Shown: positions 26,524 through 36,077, numbered from the stretch's first letter. The stretch is 64,000 bases of DNA from Acidobacteriota bacterium (GCA_021324935.1 JAJPIE010000060.1:1-64000), one strand, 5' to 3'. Program-made: numbers and translations. Notes: a model not told the origin generated them from the letters alone.

Positions 26524-29136
26524 ATGATCCGTCGAATGAGCCAAGGTGTGCGAAAGTTGTTTTGGGGCCGCAAGACGCTGTGCCTGGCAGCGGCGCTGAT
26601 TTACGCCGCTGCCCTGTGCGCGGATGAGCCGTATGCGCGGAGCCGGGACTATGATCTGGAGCACTCCAAGGTGGCGCTGCGTTTCGATACGGATCAGAAG
26701 AAGGTCACAGGGGACGTGACGCACACGCTGACGCTGCTGCGCGACAACCTGGAGACAATCGCGTTCGATTCGGTGGGATTGCAGATCGAAAGCGTGCGAA
26801 TCAATCGAAGTGAGGTCAAGTTTTCGACGACAGACACGAAGTTGATAGTGACGCTGCCGAAGGGCGCGAAAATCGGAACCAAGTACGATGTGGAGATCAA
26901 GTACCACGGGACACCAACTAAGGGGCTGTACTTTATTTTGCCAAACAAGGATTATCCCCACCGGCCGGTACAGATCTGGACGCAAGGCGAGTCGGAAGAC
27001 ACGCGCTACTACCTGCCTACGTACGACTACCCGAATGACCGGCTGACTACGGAAACGATCCTGACGGTGCCGGCAAACTGGTTGACGATTTCGAACGGCA
27101 AGCTGGCGAGCGTGAGCGACGCAAGTGACGGGATGAAGACGTGGACGTGGCGGGAGTCGCAGCCGAGTTCGACCTACCTGTTCACTGTGGTGGCAGGTGA
27201 GTTTGTGGAGGTGAAGAACACCTGGCGGAACATTCCGGTGACGTACTACGCGCCGAAGGACCGCGGCGACCGGCTGAATCCGAACTACTCGCGGACGCCG
27301 GAAATGATCGATCTTTTCAGCAAAACGCTGGGTGTGGATTATCCCTGGGAGAAGTATGCGCAGGCGATGGTGGATGAATTCGTGGCGGGCGGGATGGAAA
27401 ACTCCAGCGCGACGACGAACACCGCCGAGTCGCTGAGGAATCCGAAACTGGTTCCAGAGTATGAAGAGGACGAGGATCCGCTGATTTCGCACGAACTGGG
27501 GCACCAGTGGTTTGGCGATCTTGTGACGACGAAGGACTGGGGAAATATCTGGCTGAACGAAGGATTTGCCACGTTCATGGAGACTGTGTGGACGGAATCG
27601 CATTACGGAAAAGACGCGGCTGATTACGAACGGTGGCAAGGAGCCCGGCAGTGGTTCGCGATGAGGTCGCTCTACACGAAGCCGATCGTGCGATACGACT
27701 TCGAGGACTCGGAGGAGTTTGACGGGAACGCTTACGGGAAGGGTGGCTGGGTACTGTACATGCTGCGGCGGCAGTTGGGCGACCAGGCGTTCTACGCGGG
27801 GCTGAAGCACTATCTGGAAGTGAATCGCGGGAACAATGTGATGACTCCGGATTTGAGCAAGGCGATTGAAGAAGCGACGCACACGAATGTGGACGCGTTT
27901 TTCCAGCAGTGGCTGTATGGGGCTGGGGCGCCGAAGTTCGAAGTGAGCTACACGTATGACGACGCAAAGAAACGGATTGCGATGACGGTAAAGCAGACCC
28001 AGAAAGTGGAGGGGCGAGTGGGGTTATTTCACGTTCCGGTGGACGTCGAGATTACGACGGGGAGCGGGCCGAAACTCTATCCGATACACGTGACGCATGA
28101 GTCCGAGGTGTTCACGTTCCCGGCGGATTCGGCGCCGCTGATGGTGCTGTTCGACAAGGGAACGCAGGTTCTGAAGTCGATGGAGTTCAAGAAAGACAGG
28201 AAGGAGCTGGTTTACCAGCTCAAGAACGCCAACGAGGTAGCAGACCGCGCGGACGCGGCGGAGGACCTGGGGAAGATCAAGGGAGATGTCGCGGTGGTTG
28301 GCGCACTGGGAGAGGCGTTGCGCAGCGACAAGAGTACCGGGGTGCGGCGGACCGCGGCGGAAGCGCTGGGAGAAATTGGCGAAGCGGCAGCATCGAAGCA
28401 GTTACTGGAAGCGCTAAAGAGCGAGAAGACGCCGGTGGTGCGGGCGACGATTGTGCAGTCCATGGAAAATTTCAAAGATGATGCGGCGGTGGCTGCGCAG
28501 TTGCAGAGCGTAGCGAAGGAGGATGCATCGTACCGTGCGCGCGGAGCGGCTTTGCGGGCGCTTGGACGGATGAAGGGCGCCGGGACTTACGACACGCTGG
28601 TGGCCGCGGTGAATGGCGATTCGCCGGATGGATTTTTGCGCAACGCCGCGCTGAGTGGATTGGGCTCGCTGGAGGACGACAAGGCGGTGCCGTTGCTGAA
28701 AGAATGGGCATCGCCGGGGAAGGATCTGGACTCGCGGCAGGCGGCAATCGCGAGCCTGGCGCGACTCGATAAGAACAACAAAGAGCTGACGCAACTGGTG
28801 GCCGGTTATCTGCAGGATGCCGATTTTCCCATCCGGCGGACGGCGATTTTTGCACTGGGGATGCGCGGCGACGCTTCGGCAATTCCCGCGCTGGAAGCGA
28901 TGCTGCAAAGCAAGAATCTGAGCATCGAAATGGAGCCGATGATCAAGGAGCAGATCGAGCGGCTGAAGAATCCGCTGGCGAAAGGCGGCCCACATGGCAT
29001 GGGGCATGGGGAATCGAATGCCGCGGGCAAGCCAGGCGAAGATGAGCGGCTGGGGCGGCTGGAACAATTGGTGCAAGAGATGAATGAGCGGTTGAAGGAG
29101 ATTGAGAAGAGATTGCCGCCGGTGCCGAATCAGTAG
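26524..29136 (+). CDS. M1 family aminopeptidase with HEAT repeats
   Basis: 870 residues. A signal peptide covers the first 33 residues (LCLAAALIYAAALCA then DEPYARS). The peptidase domain has the substrate motif GGMENSS (near residue 290) and the zinc site HELGHQWFGD (His323, Glu324, His327) with the third ligand Glu346 in NEGFATFME, matching HExxH-x18-E. From about residue 580 come repeated helical pairs of HEAT/PBS-lyase type (VVGALGEALRSDKSTGVRRT, AAEALGEIGEAAASKQLLEA, IRRTAIFALGMRGDASAIPA). The tail (LGRLEQLVQEMNERLKEIEK) is a short coiled coil. It is probably an exported peptidase that binds a protein partner by its HEAT region. A good ribosome-binding site (GGAAGGAG) precedes the ATG. 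Confidence 0.9.
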   Translation: MIRRMSQGVRKLFWGRKTLCLAAALIYAAALCADEPYARSRDYDLEHSKVALRFDTDQKKVTGDVTHTLTLLRDNLETIAFDSVGLQIESVRINRSEVKFSTTDTKLIVTLPKGAKIGTKYDVEIKYHGTPTKGLYFILPNKDYPHRPVQIWTQGESEDTRYYLPTYDYPNDRLTTETILTVPANWLTISNGKLASVSDASDGMKTWTWRESQPSSTYLFTVVAGEFVEVKNTWRNIPVTYYAPKDRGDRLNPNYSRTPEMIDLFSKTLGVDYPWEKYAQAMVDEFVAGGMENSSATTNTAESLRNPKLVPEYEEDEDPLISHELGHQWFGDLVTTKDWGNIWLNEGFATFMETVWTESHYGKDAADYERWQGARQWFAMRSLYTKPIVRYDFEDSEEFDGNAYGKGGWVLYMLRRQLGDQAFYAGLKHYLEVNRGNNVMTPDLSKAIEEATHTNVDAFFQQWLYGAGAPKFEVSYTYDDAKKRIAMTVKQTQKVEGRVGLFHVPVDVEITTGSGPKLYPIHVTHESEVFTFPADSAPLMVLFDKGTQVLKSMEFKKDRKELVYQLKNANEVADRADAAEDLGKIKGDVAVVGALGEALRSDKSTGVRRTAAEALGEIGEAAASKQLLEALKSEKTPVVRATIVQSMENFKDDAAVAAQLQSVAKEDASYRARGAALRALGRMKGAGTYDTLVAAVNGDSPDGFLRNAALSGLGSLEDDKAVPLLKEWASPGKDLDSRQAAIASLARLDKNNKELTQLVAGYLQDADFPIRRTAIFALGMRGDASAIPALEAMLQSKNLSIEMEPMIKEQIERLKNPLAKGGPHGMGHGESNAAGKPGEDERLGRLEQLVQEMNERLKEIEKRLPPVPNQ

Positions 29137-29139
29137 AGT

Positions 29140-30453
29140 TTACGGGTCGGCGAGGAGAATGCGGAGATCGCGGAGATTGTTGCCGGTAGGACCGGTGAGG
29201 ACCGCGTCGCCGAATTTGGAGAAAAAAGAGTAGGCGTCGCTGCCGCGAAAGAATTCCGCTGGGGAGAAACCCAGACGATTCGCGTGTTCCAGCGTTTGGC
29301 CGTCGGCAACCGCGCCGGCAGCGGGGCTGTTGCCATCCACTCCGTCCGTTCCCCCGCTGAGCACAGTGATTTTGCGGCCGGCGATTTTTTCCACGCAAGC
29401 CAGCACGAAGGCGGAATTTCTTCCGCCCACGCCATTTCCAGTGACAGGTGAGCTGAGTTCGCCATCGGCGATAAGAGCGACACGTTCGCCTGGATTTTCC
29501 TTCTGCCATTCCTCAAGCTTTTGCAGCAGCGTGTCGGCGGCTTTTGCGACGGGCCATTCGTCGGTGGAGTTGTCGCAACACGTGAAGTAGCCGTGAGATT
29601 CGGCGGAATGGTGCGCCGCGTGAAAAAGGTCGTGCATTCCCAGCAGCAATTGAAAATGGGCGTTGCGGAAGGCGGGGTCACCCGGCTTCGGCGTTTCCGG
29701 CATTTTCCCCTCGTCGAGCCAGCGATTCACGATGGATGGAAATTTTTCGCGAAGTCGGTATTCGTCAAGAATCCGATGAGCATCCTCGATGGTGGAAGGA
29801 TCGGGGACCGTCGGGCCGGAGGCGAGGGCGTGTTCCTTGCCGGCGGGGACATCGGTGACCGCGAGCGTGATCTTTGTGGCGGAGGCGGCGGCAGCGGCGA
29901 GTCGGCCTCCTTTCACCGCGGAAAGATGACGACGGACAATATTCATGGCATCGATGGGAGCGCCACAAGTGACCAGGGCGTGATTGACAGCTTGCAGATC
30001 CGCGAGGGCCATGCCGGGGATCAGCGGGAGTTCCATCAATGCAGAGCCGCCGCCGGAAAGAAGAAAGAACACGACACTACCTTCCTGCGCTTCGCGGAGC
30101 AAAGAAATCACTTCTTCGGCGGCTTGCCAACTGCCGGAATTGGGATCGGGATGGCCCGCGACGAAATACTGCAAGCCAGCGATGGGAGTGGACGTCGGCG
30201 CCGGCGCGGCAACGACGCCGCGGAATTTGATGGATTCGGGCAAGAGGGTACGAAGGCCCACGGCCATGGCATGGGCGGCTTTGCCGATGGCAACGACGAT
30301 CACTTCTTTGGACAGTGGTAGCAGGACTTGGCCATCGCCCAAAACGAACGATTGACCATTGAGCGTGAGCTTGCGCTGCATGGCGGCCGAAATATCCAGC
30401 GTTTCAAGGGTCTGATGAAAGATCTGGCGCGCGATGTGCTTGCCGGAACGCAT
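29140..30453 (-). CDS. Glycerate 2-kinase (MOFRL family)
   Basis: 437 residues. Phosphorylates D-glycerate to 2-phosphoglycerate. The N-terminal DUF4147-type domain shows VVAIGKAAHAMAVGL, AGHPDPNSGSWQAAEEVISL, FFLLSGGGSALMELP and MNIVRRHLSAVKGGRLAAAA. The C-terminal MOFRL domain shows GNGVGGRNSAFVLAC and LSGGTDGVDGNSPAAGA. It lies 17 bases downstream of the hydroxyacid reductase gene on the same strand, so the pair converts hydroxypyruvate (or tartronate semialdehyde) to 2-phosphoglycerate. This links to the glyoxylate made by the nearby glycolate oxidases. The 3' end nearly touches that of the aminopeptidase gene. Confidence 0.9.
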   Translation of the reverse strand: MRSGKHIARQIFHQTLETLDISAAMQRKLTLNGQSFVLGDGQVLLPLSKEVIVVAIGKAAHAMAVGLRTLLPESIKFRGVVAAPAPTSTPIAGLQYFVAGHPDPNSGSWQAAEEVISLLREAQEGSVVFFLLSGGGSALMELPLIPGMALADLQAVNHALVTCGAPIDAMNIVRRHLSAVKGGRLAAAAASATKITLAVTDVPAGKEHALASGPTVPDPSTIEDAHRILDEYRLREKFPSIVNRWLDEGKMPETPKPGDPAFRNAHFQLLLGMHDLFHAAHHSAESHGYFTCCDNSTDEWPVAKAADTLLQKLEEWQKENPGERVALIADGELSSPVTGNGVGGRNSAFVLACVEKIAGRKITVLSGGTDGVDGNSPAAGAVADGQTLEHANRLGFSPAEFFRGSDAYSFFSKFGDAVLTGPTGNNLRDLRILLADP

Positions 30454-30470
30454 GGGAGGATTTTGCCGGC

Positions 30471-31451
30471 TCAGGCTTTCTTGAGCACCGAGGCATTGAG
30501 CATGTTGGGCGGCATCTGGCCCTTGAATAGCGCAACGACATTGTTCGCGGCAATGACGGCCATTTTAGTGCGAGTCTCGGTGGACGCAGAAGCGAGATGC
30601 GGGGCGAGCACGACATTGGGCCGCTTGAGGCCGGGATGGATGAAGGGCTCGTTCTCGTAGACATCGAGCGCGGCCCCGGCAATTTTCCCGGCGTCGAGGG
30701 CGGCGACGAGGGCGGCTTCATCAACGACAGGGCCGCGCGCGGTGTTGATGAGAAACGCGGTGGGCTTCATGCGGTAAAACTTCGGCGCGTCAAAGAGGCC
30801 GCGAGTTTCAGGGGTAAGCGGAACGTGGAGGCTGATGAAGTCTGACTCGGCGAGGAGTGAATTCATGTCGCGATATTCGGCGTTAAGCGCCTGAACAACG
30901 TCGGCCGGGGCTTTCACCGCATCGGTGTAGAGGACCTTCATTTGGAAGCCGAGGGCACGGCGGGCCATGGCACGCCCGATGCGGCCGAAGCCGACGATGC
31001 CTAGCGTTTTGCCCCAAACGTCGGAGCCGCAGAGCTGGTCGAGATTCCAACCTTTCCAATTGCCGGAGCGAGCGAGATGTTCCCCCTCGCCGAGGCGGCG
31101 GGCCACGGCCATCATGAGAGTCCAGGCAAAATCGGCGGTGGTTTCATCGAGGACGCCGGGAGTGTTGGTGGCGACAACACCGCGCTTGGTGCAAGCGTCG
31201 AGGTCGATGTTGTCAAAGCCGACGGCGACATTCGCGGCGATACGGAGTTTGGGCGCGGCGCGAAGGAATTCATCGTTGATTTTTTCGGTGAGCAGGCAGA
31301 TGAGGCCTTCCTTGTCCTTGACGCGGCGAAGCACTTCGTCGCGAGGCGGGCGCTCTTCGTTTGTCCAGTATTCAATATCGCAGGCGGCTTCAAGGATCTG
31401 GCGGGCTTCTTCGAACAACGGATGCGTTGCGTAGACTTTCGGTTTGGGCAT
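30471..31451 (-). CDS. D-glycerate dehydrogenase / glyoxylate-hydroxypyruvate reductase
   Basis: 326 residues of the D-isomer-specific 2-hydroxyacid dehydrogenase family. Visible features: NVAVGFDNIDLDACTKRGV, the Rossmann motif LGIVGFGRIGRAMARRALGF, catalytic Arg in INTARGPVVDEAALVAAL, Glu in YENEPFIHPGL, and His in LAPHLASASTETR. It reduces hydroxypyruvate and/or glyoxylate with NAD(P)H. The ATG at 31451 has a GAGGGAG ribosome-binding site; a longer frame from 31481 is less likely. It forms an operon with glycerate kinase and is divergent from the second glcDEF operon, so one intergenic region of about 130 bases must control both. Confidence 0.9.
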   Translation of the reverse strand: MPKPKVYATHPLFEEARQILEAACDIEYWTNEERPPRDEVLRRVKDKEGLICLLTEKINDEFLRAAPKLRIAANVAVGFDNIDLDACTKRGVVATNTPGVLDETTADFAWTLMMAVARRLGEGEHLARSGNWKGWNLDQLCGSDVWGKTLGIVGFGRIGRAMARRALGFQMKVLYTDAVKAPADVVQALNAEYRDMNSLLAESDFISLHVPLTPETRGLFDAPKFYRMKPTAFLINTARGPVVDEAALVAALDAGKIAGAALDVYENEPFIHPGLKRPNVVLAPHLASASTETRTKMAVIAANNVVALFKGQMPPNMLNASVLKKA

Positions 31452-31581
31452 TCGCTCCCTCGGGGGCGGATCGTTGGACATCTACACTAGCACAGCGCGC
31501 GCCGGCGGCGGACGTGGCATTGCCAGCGCGATGCAGGAATGACTATAGTGGAAGAGCCGCAAAAAATGCCGCCGGCTGGCC

Positions 31582-33015
31582 ATGGATCCTGCACTGATTC
31601 ACGAATTGAAAGCGTTGCTGGGACCCGCGAACGTTCTTTCCACTAGGGAAGATTTGATGCTTTACGAGTTCGACGGCTCGGTGGAAAAGGGCCGGCCGGA
31701 CGTGGTGGTGTTTCCGCATACAACAGAGGACGTGGCGCGCATCGTGAAACTGGCGAACCGGTTTGCGGTGCCGATTGTGGGACGCGGAGCCGGCACGGGA
31801 CTTTCCGGCGGAGCGCTGGCGCGAGGCGGCGGCGTGATGCTCGTCTTCGCACGGATGAACCGGATTTTGGAATTGGATCTGGAGAATTGCCGCGCGGTGG
31901 TCCAGCCGGGAGTCGTGAACCTGGAGATTACGCGAGCGGTGGAGCACGCTGGCCTTTATTTTGCGCCCGATCCTTCGAGCCAGAAGTCGTGCACGATCGG
32001 CGGGAATGTGGCGGAGAACTCCGGCGGGCCGCATACGCTGGCTTCCGGGCTGACGACGAATCACGTAACAGCGTTGGAACTGGTGCTGCCAGATGCAGAG
32101 ATTGTTCGCGTCGGAAACCGGCACGGAGATTCGACTGGTTACGACTTATGCGGATTGCTCGTGGGCAGCGAGGGGACGCTGGCGCTGGTGACGGAAATTA
32201 CGGTGAAGCTGACACGCAAAGCGGAGTTGGTGAAGACGCTACTGGCGGTATTCGATGCGGTGGGGGACGCTTCGCGGACAGTTGCGGAAATCACGGCGCG
32301 GGGAATTACACCAGCGGCATGCGAAATGCTGGATGGCTGGACGCTGGCGGTGATTGAGAATTATTTGCGCGCGGGATTTCCGCGGGACAGCGCGGCGGTG
32401 CTGTTGCTGGAGGTGGAGGGCTTGCGGGAGGCCGCGGAGTCGCAAGCGGCGGCAATTGACGAGATTTGCCGAGCAAATCATGCACGCGAAGTGCGGACAG
32501 CACGCGATGCGCAGGATCGGGATTTGTTGTGGAAGGGACGGAAAAACGCCTTGGGAGCGATGGGCCGGCTGGCGCCATCGAATTATGTGCTGGATGGAGT
32601 GATTCCGCGGTCGAAACTGCCGGAGGCGCTGGAGAGGATTCACGAAATCGGAACAAGTGCGGGATTTCGGATTGGAAATATCTTCCATGCCGGCGATGGG
32701 AACTTGCATCCGATCATTCTGTTCGATCCGCGCGACAAGGAACAGTTTGCACGAGCGATCGCGACCGCCGAACAGATCATTCGAATGTGCGTTTCATTGG
32801 GTGGGTCGCTAACGGGCGAGCATGGCGTAGGGATGGAAAAGAATGAACTGATGACGCTGCTTTTCAGCGACGCGGATTTCGATCTGATGCGGCGGATTCA
32901 CGATGCCTTCAATCCGGATTCCTCCTTGAATCCAGGGAAGATTTTCCCCGTCAGCAAAGGATGCGGAGAGATTCGTGTGGGAAGACACTCAAAGACGGCA
33001 GAGACACGCGCATGA
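31582..33015 (+). CDS. glcD: Glycolate oxidase catalytic subunit GlcD (copy 2)
   Basis: 477 residues, a second GlcD. Motifs: IVGRGAGTGLSGGALARGGG, YFAPDPSSQKSCTIGGNVAE, LELVLPDAEIVRVG, NIFHAGDGNLHPIILFDPRD and GGSLTGEHGVGMEKNELMTL. Compared with copy 1 the spacing and motifs are kept, but many other positions differ, so this is an old duplication or separate acquisition, not a recent copy. It is followed by glcE (4-base ATGA overlap) and glcF. The start at 31582 lies about 130 bases from the divergent reductase start. Confidence 0.92.
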   Translation: MDPALIHELKALLGPANVLSTREDLMLYEFDGSVEKGRPDVVVFPHTTEDVARIVKLANRFAVPIVGRGAGTGLSGGALARGGGVMLVFARMNRILELDLENCRAVVQPGVVNLEITRAVEHAGLYFAPDPSSQKSCTIGGNVAENSGGPHTLASGLTTNHVTALELVLPDAEIVRVGNRHGDSTGYDLCGLLVGSEGTLALVTEITVKLTRKAELVKTLLAVFDAVGDASRTVAEITARGITPAACEMLDGWTLAVIENYLRAGFPRDSAAVLLLEVEGLREAAESQAAAIDEICRANHAREVRTARDAQDRDLLWKGRKNALGAMGRLAPSNYVLDGVIPRSKLPEALERIHEIGTSAGFRIGNIFHAGDGNLHPIILFDPRDKEQFARAIATAEQIIRMCVSLGGSLTGEHGVGMEKNELMTLLFSDADFDLMRRIHDAFNPDSSLNPGKIFPVSKGCGEIRVGRHSKTAETRA

Positions 33016-34394
33016 CGATTGCTGCAAATCTTGCGGCGCGGCTGGAAGGAGTGGTTGGAAGCAGCCGTGTACTGGCAAGCGAAGCGGAGCTGCTGGGTTA
33101 CGCAATTGAAGATTGCCTGCCGGCGGCGGCGGTGCGGCCATCCTGTTCGGAAGAAGTATGTGAAGTTGTTCGATTCGCGGCCGCGGAAAAATTGGGGGTG
33201 GTGTGCTGCGGATCGCGAAGCAAATTGCAGATGGGAATGCAAGCGCAACGATATGACGTGGCACTGGATCTCTGCGCGTTGGCACAGATTGCGCATTACG
33301 ATGAGGCGGATTTGACATTGAGCGTGGATGCAGGGATGCGGCTGGAGGCGTTGTCGAAGGTGCTGGCGGCGAAAAGGCAATTTGTGCCGCTGGCAGTGCC
33401 TTGCCTTGCGACTTCGACGGTGGGCGGAAGCGTGGTTTCGGGCATCGATTCGATGCTGCGGCTGCAATACGGCACGGCGCGGGATTTTCTGGTTGGCGCG
33501 GAGTTTGTGGATGGCACGGGACGCACATGCAAGAGCGGCGGGCGCGTGGTGAAGAACGTGACCGGCTACGACATTCACAAATTGCTGATTGGATCTTTGG
33601 GAACGCTGGCGGCAATTACGCGGCTGAACTTTCGGACGTTTCCTTTGCCGGAGACGTCGGCGGGGGCATTAACTGGTTTTTCTTCCGCGGAAGCGGCGCT
33701 GGCGTTTCGACGGGAACTGCTTGGGTCCGGGCTGCCGTTTTCGTGCGTGGAACTATTCGATGGTCAATTCTCTTCCCTGCTCGACGGCGAGTTAGGGCGA
33801 TTGAAGGATTTGGGGTTTGCGCCGCTAAAGGCCGGGGGGTGGAGCCTGTATACAGCGTTCGCGGGAGAGGAGGCCGTGGTCAGGCGGATGAAGAGCGAAG
33901 TGGAAAACCGGAGCGCAAGGGCGGCGGCAAAAAGTTTTGAAATGCTGGAAGAGCAGCGTAACGAATGGTTAGGGGATGCGTTGCGCGAGAGCTTCGACTG
34001 GCTGCGGCACGCGGCGCGAGGCGTGGTCATCGTCCGAATTTCGCAAAAACAATTCGCTACCCAAGGCCCAAAGCTTTTCTTGAGCAACCCGAGTTCCTCC
34101 GGCTGGCGAAGCGCGCTTTTGATGAGCGGGAGCGGAACGGTGATGCTCGCGCTCCTGCCCGAGGAAGAGAACGAGAGCGGCCGTGAGGAAATGCTGTGTT
34201 CCGTGCGTGAAATTCTGGCGCAAGGAAATACAGGAGAGAACACGGCAAAGCTGCTGCACGCCCCCGCATGGGTAAAGGCACATTGCAACGTCTGGGGAGA
34301 CCTCCGGGGAGATTTTCTGTTGATGCAGAGGGTGAAAGCGGCGTTTGATCCCGCCCGTGTCTTTTCGCCGGGGCGCTTTGTGGGGGGCATCTGA
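33012..34394 (+). CDS. glcE: Glycolate oxidase subunit GlcE (copy 2)
   Basis: 460 residues from an ATG overlapping the glcD stop (ATGA). FAD-binding features: VRPSCSEEVCEVVRFAAAEK, VCCGSRSKLQMGMQAQ, STVGGSVVSGIDSMLRLQYG and SGGRVVKNVTGYDIHKLLIG. It ends RVKAAFDPARVFSPGRFVGG. Copy 1 has the loop GGALSTNDSGSLRLRFGALR instead, so the two GlcE proteins differ in the flavin-site loop. Electron transfer to GlcF is expected. Confidence 0.88.
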   Translation: MTIAANLAARLEGVVGSSRVLASEAELLGYAIEDCLPAAAVRPSCSEEVCEVVRFAAAEKLGVVCCGSRSKLQMGMQAQRYDVALDLCALAQIAHYDEADLTLSVDAGMRLEALSKVLAAKRQFVPLAVPCLATSTVGGSVVSGIDSMLRLQYGTARDFLVGAEFVDGTGRTCKSGGRVVKNVTGYDIHKLLIGSLGTLAAITRLNFRTFPLPETSAGALTGFSSAEAALAFRRELLGSGLPFSCVELFDGQFSSLLDGELGRLKDLGFAPLKAGGWSLYTAFAGEEAVVRRMKSEVENRSARAAAKSFEMLEEQRNEWLGDALRESFDWLRHAARGVVIVRISQKQFATQGPKLFLSNPSSSGWRSALLMSGSGTVMLALLPEEENESGREEMLCSVREILAQGNTGENTAKLLHAPAWVKAHCNVWGDLRGDFLLMQRVKAAFDPARVFSPGRFVGGI

Positions 34395-34397
34395 CCG

Positions 34398-35696
34398 GTG
34401 CAGAAGCACACTTCGACACTTGGCGAAGTTCCGGTTTACGAGGATTTTTCGCTGTGCACGCACTGCGGCCTGTGCCTGAATCACTGCCCGACTTACCGGC
34501 TGTGGCAACTGGAGGCGGATTCGCCACGCGGGCGCATCCGGCAGATGTTGCTGGTGGAGGAGGGCGAACTGCCGATCGCCGACGGGTTTGTGCGGCATAT
34601 CGACCGTTGCTTGGATTGCCGTTCGTGCGAAACGGCATGTCCTTCGGCAGTGAACTACGGGAAGCTGGTGGAACATGCGCGGGCGCGCATCGAAAACGAA
34701 TACCGGCGCCCGTGGATGGCGCGGGTGATGCGAAATTTTGTGTACCGGCGTTTGCTGCCGTATCCGGAACGCATCGCCATGGCTGCAAGACTCTTGCGGT
34801 TTTATCAGGCGTCCGGGCTGCAAGTGCTCGCCAGGGCGAGCGGAATTTTGCGGATGCTGCGGCTGGCGGAGCGCGAGCAGCTGCTGCCACGCATCGATCG
34901 GCGCTTCTTTTTCGATCAGGTTGGGAAGACGTTTCCCGCCAAAGGCCCGAGGCGGGCGCGCGTTGCGTTTTTCGCAGGTTGCGTGGCAAACGTGACGTTC
35001 ACGGCGCTGAACGAAGCGACGATCCGCGTGCTGACGGCAAACGGGTGCGAAGTAACGGTGCCCGACGGGCAATTTTGCTGCGGCGCACTGGCGGCACACG
35101 CGGGAGTACGCGACTCGGCGCGCGAGCTGGCCCGGCGGAATCTGGCGGCGTTCACGAGCGGAGAATTTGACGCGGTGGTAACCAACGCCGCGGGTTGCGG
35201 CTCCACGCTGAAGGAATACCATCACCTTTTCCGGCACGAGGAGCCGGAGTTTGCCGGGGCGTTGACCCTGGCGGAAAAGTCGCGCGATGTGACGGAATTT
35301 CTGGCGGGGCTGGGGATTTCGGCCCAGCTCCGGGAAGTGACGGCGCGAGTGACGTATCAGGATTCGTGCCACCTGCTGCACGGGCAGAAGATCCGGGAGG
35401 CGCCAAGGCAATTATTGCGGGCGATTCCCGGCGTGGAGCTTGTGGAATTGCCATATGCGGAGATTTGCTGCGGTTCGGCGGGCGTTTACAACGTGACGGA
35501 GACGCGAGCTTCGATGGAACTCCTGGCAGAAAAAATGCGGCACGCCCAATCGACGCGTGCACAGATTATCGCCACGGCGAATCCGGGATGCCTGCTGCAA
35601 CTGCGCGCGGGGGCGGAACTGCGCAAGACAAACCAGGAAGTGCTGCACGTGGTGGAAATGCTGGACCGCGCGCTAAGCGGCAGCGCTGCGACTTAA
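34398..35696 (+). CDS. glcF: Glycolate oxidase iron-sulfur subunit GlcF (copy 2)
   Basis: 432 residues starting at GTG (34398), 3 bases after the glcE stop. Two ferredoxin motifs (CTHCGLCLNHCPTYRLWQLE and CLDCRSCETACPSAVNYGKL) and two CCG cysteine-rich domains (FAGCVANV, CCGALAAHAGVR, NAAGCGSTLKEY; YQDSCHLLHGQK, CCGSAGVYNV) are present. It completes the second glycolate oxidase, which should feed electrons to quinone at the membrane. Confidence 0.92.
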   Translation: MQKHTSTLGEVPVYEDFSLCTHCGLCLNHCPTYRLWQLEADSPRGRIRQMLLVEEGELPIADGFVRHIDRCLDCRSCETACPSAVNYGKLVEHARARIENEYRRPWMARVMRNFVYRRLLPYPERIAMAARLLRFYQASGLQVLARASGILRMLRLAEREQLLPRIDRRFFFDQVGKTFPAKGPRRARVAFFAGCVANVTFTALNEATIRVLTANGCEVTVPDGQFCCGALAAHAGVRDSARELARRNLAAFTSGEFDAVVTNAAGCGSTLKEYHHLFRHEEPEFAGALTLAEKSRDVTEFLAGLGISAQLREVTARVTYQDSCHLLHGQKIREAPRQLLRAIPGVELVELPYAEICCGSAGVYNVTETRASMELLAEKMRHAQSTRAQIIATANPGCLLQLRAGAELRKTNQEVLHVVEMLDRALSGSAAT

Positions 35697-35707
35697 GCGG
35701 GATGGCT

Positions 35708-35983
35708 TCAGCGTTCGCCGATCAAATACCGGCAGCCGGTGGGGCCGGTGCGCACGGAGTGGCGGATGCCGGCGGGCAGATCGCAGCGATCGCCCTTGCG
35801 GTACGTTTTGGTCACGCCGTTCATGACCATGGTCATTTCGCCATTCAAAATAATGTGCGCGGATTCGGCGCGGTGGTGGTGCTCGGGATACTCCACGTTG
35901 GGGCCATCTTCCCAAACGTAGAGGTGTACGTAACCTTCGCGGATGAGCTGATCAGCAAGATCCTTCTCTTCCATGATTTCCAT
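35708..35983 (-). CDS. Small cupin protein
   Basis: 91 residues, a single cupin barrel. The metal-binding pattern appears as EYPEHHHRAESAHIILNGEM (His-rich with Glu) and the second motif as GDRCDLPAGIRHSVRTGP. It is likely a metal-dependent sugar/acid-binding or isomerase-like cupin, but the substrate is unknown. It points toward the glcF 3' end, with 11 bases between them. Confidence 0.8.
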   Translation of the reverse strand: MEIMEEKDLADQLIREGYVHLYVWEDGPNVEYPEHHHRAESAHIILNGEMTMVMNGVTKTYRKGDRCDLPAGIRHSVRTGPTGCRYLIGER

Positions 35984-36039
35984 CTTAACGCGAACCTTGC
36001 TGCGATGAGTAATTGGAACAGGAGCACAAGAACGACGAC

Positions 36040-36077
36040 GCCCTCACCGCAGCAATGGGGGTAGCTGCGGTAAGGGC
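36040..36077 (-). terminator. Strong hairpin terminator
   Basis: GCCCTCACCGCAGC pairs with GCTGCGGTAAGGGC (one internal mismatch) around a 10-base loop. It begins about 40 bases after the minus-strand secreted-protein gene stop, and a weakly T-rich stretch follows in the transcript direction. It likely ends the sigma/anti-sigma operon. Confidence 0.65.

Noticed and set aside
25828..27882. Long open frame (684 codons) on the minus strand opposite the M1 aminopeptidase
   Set aside because: It is antisense to a clear peptidase, rich in Arg and His with no domain, as expected for GC-rich codon bias on the opposite strand.
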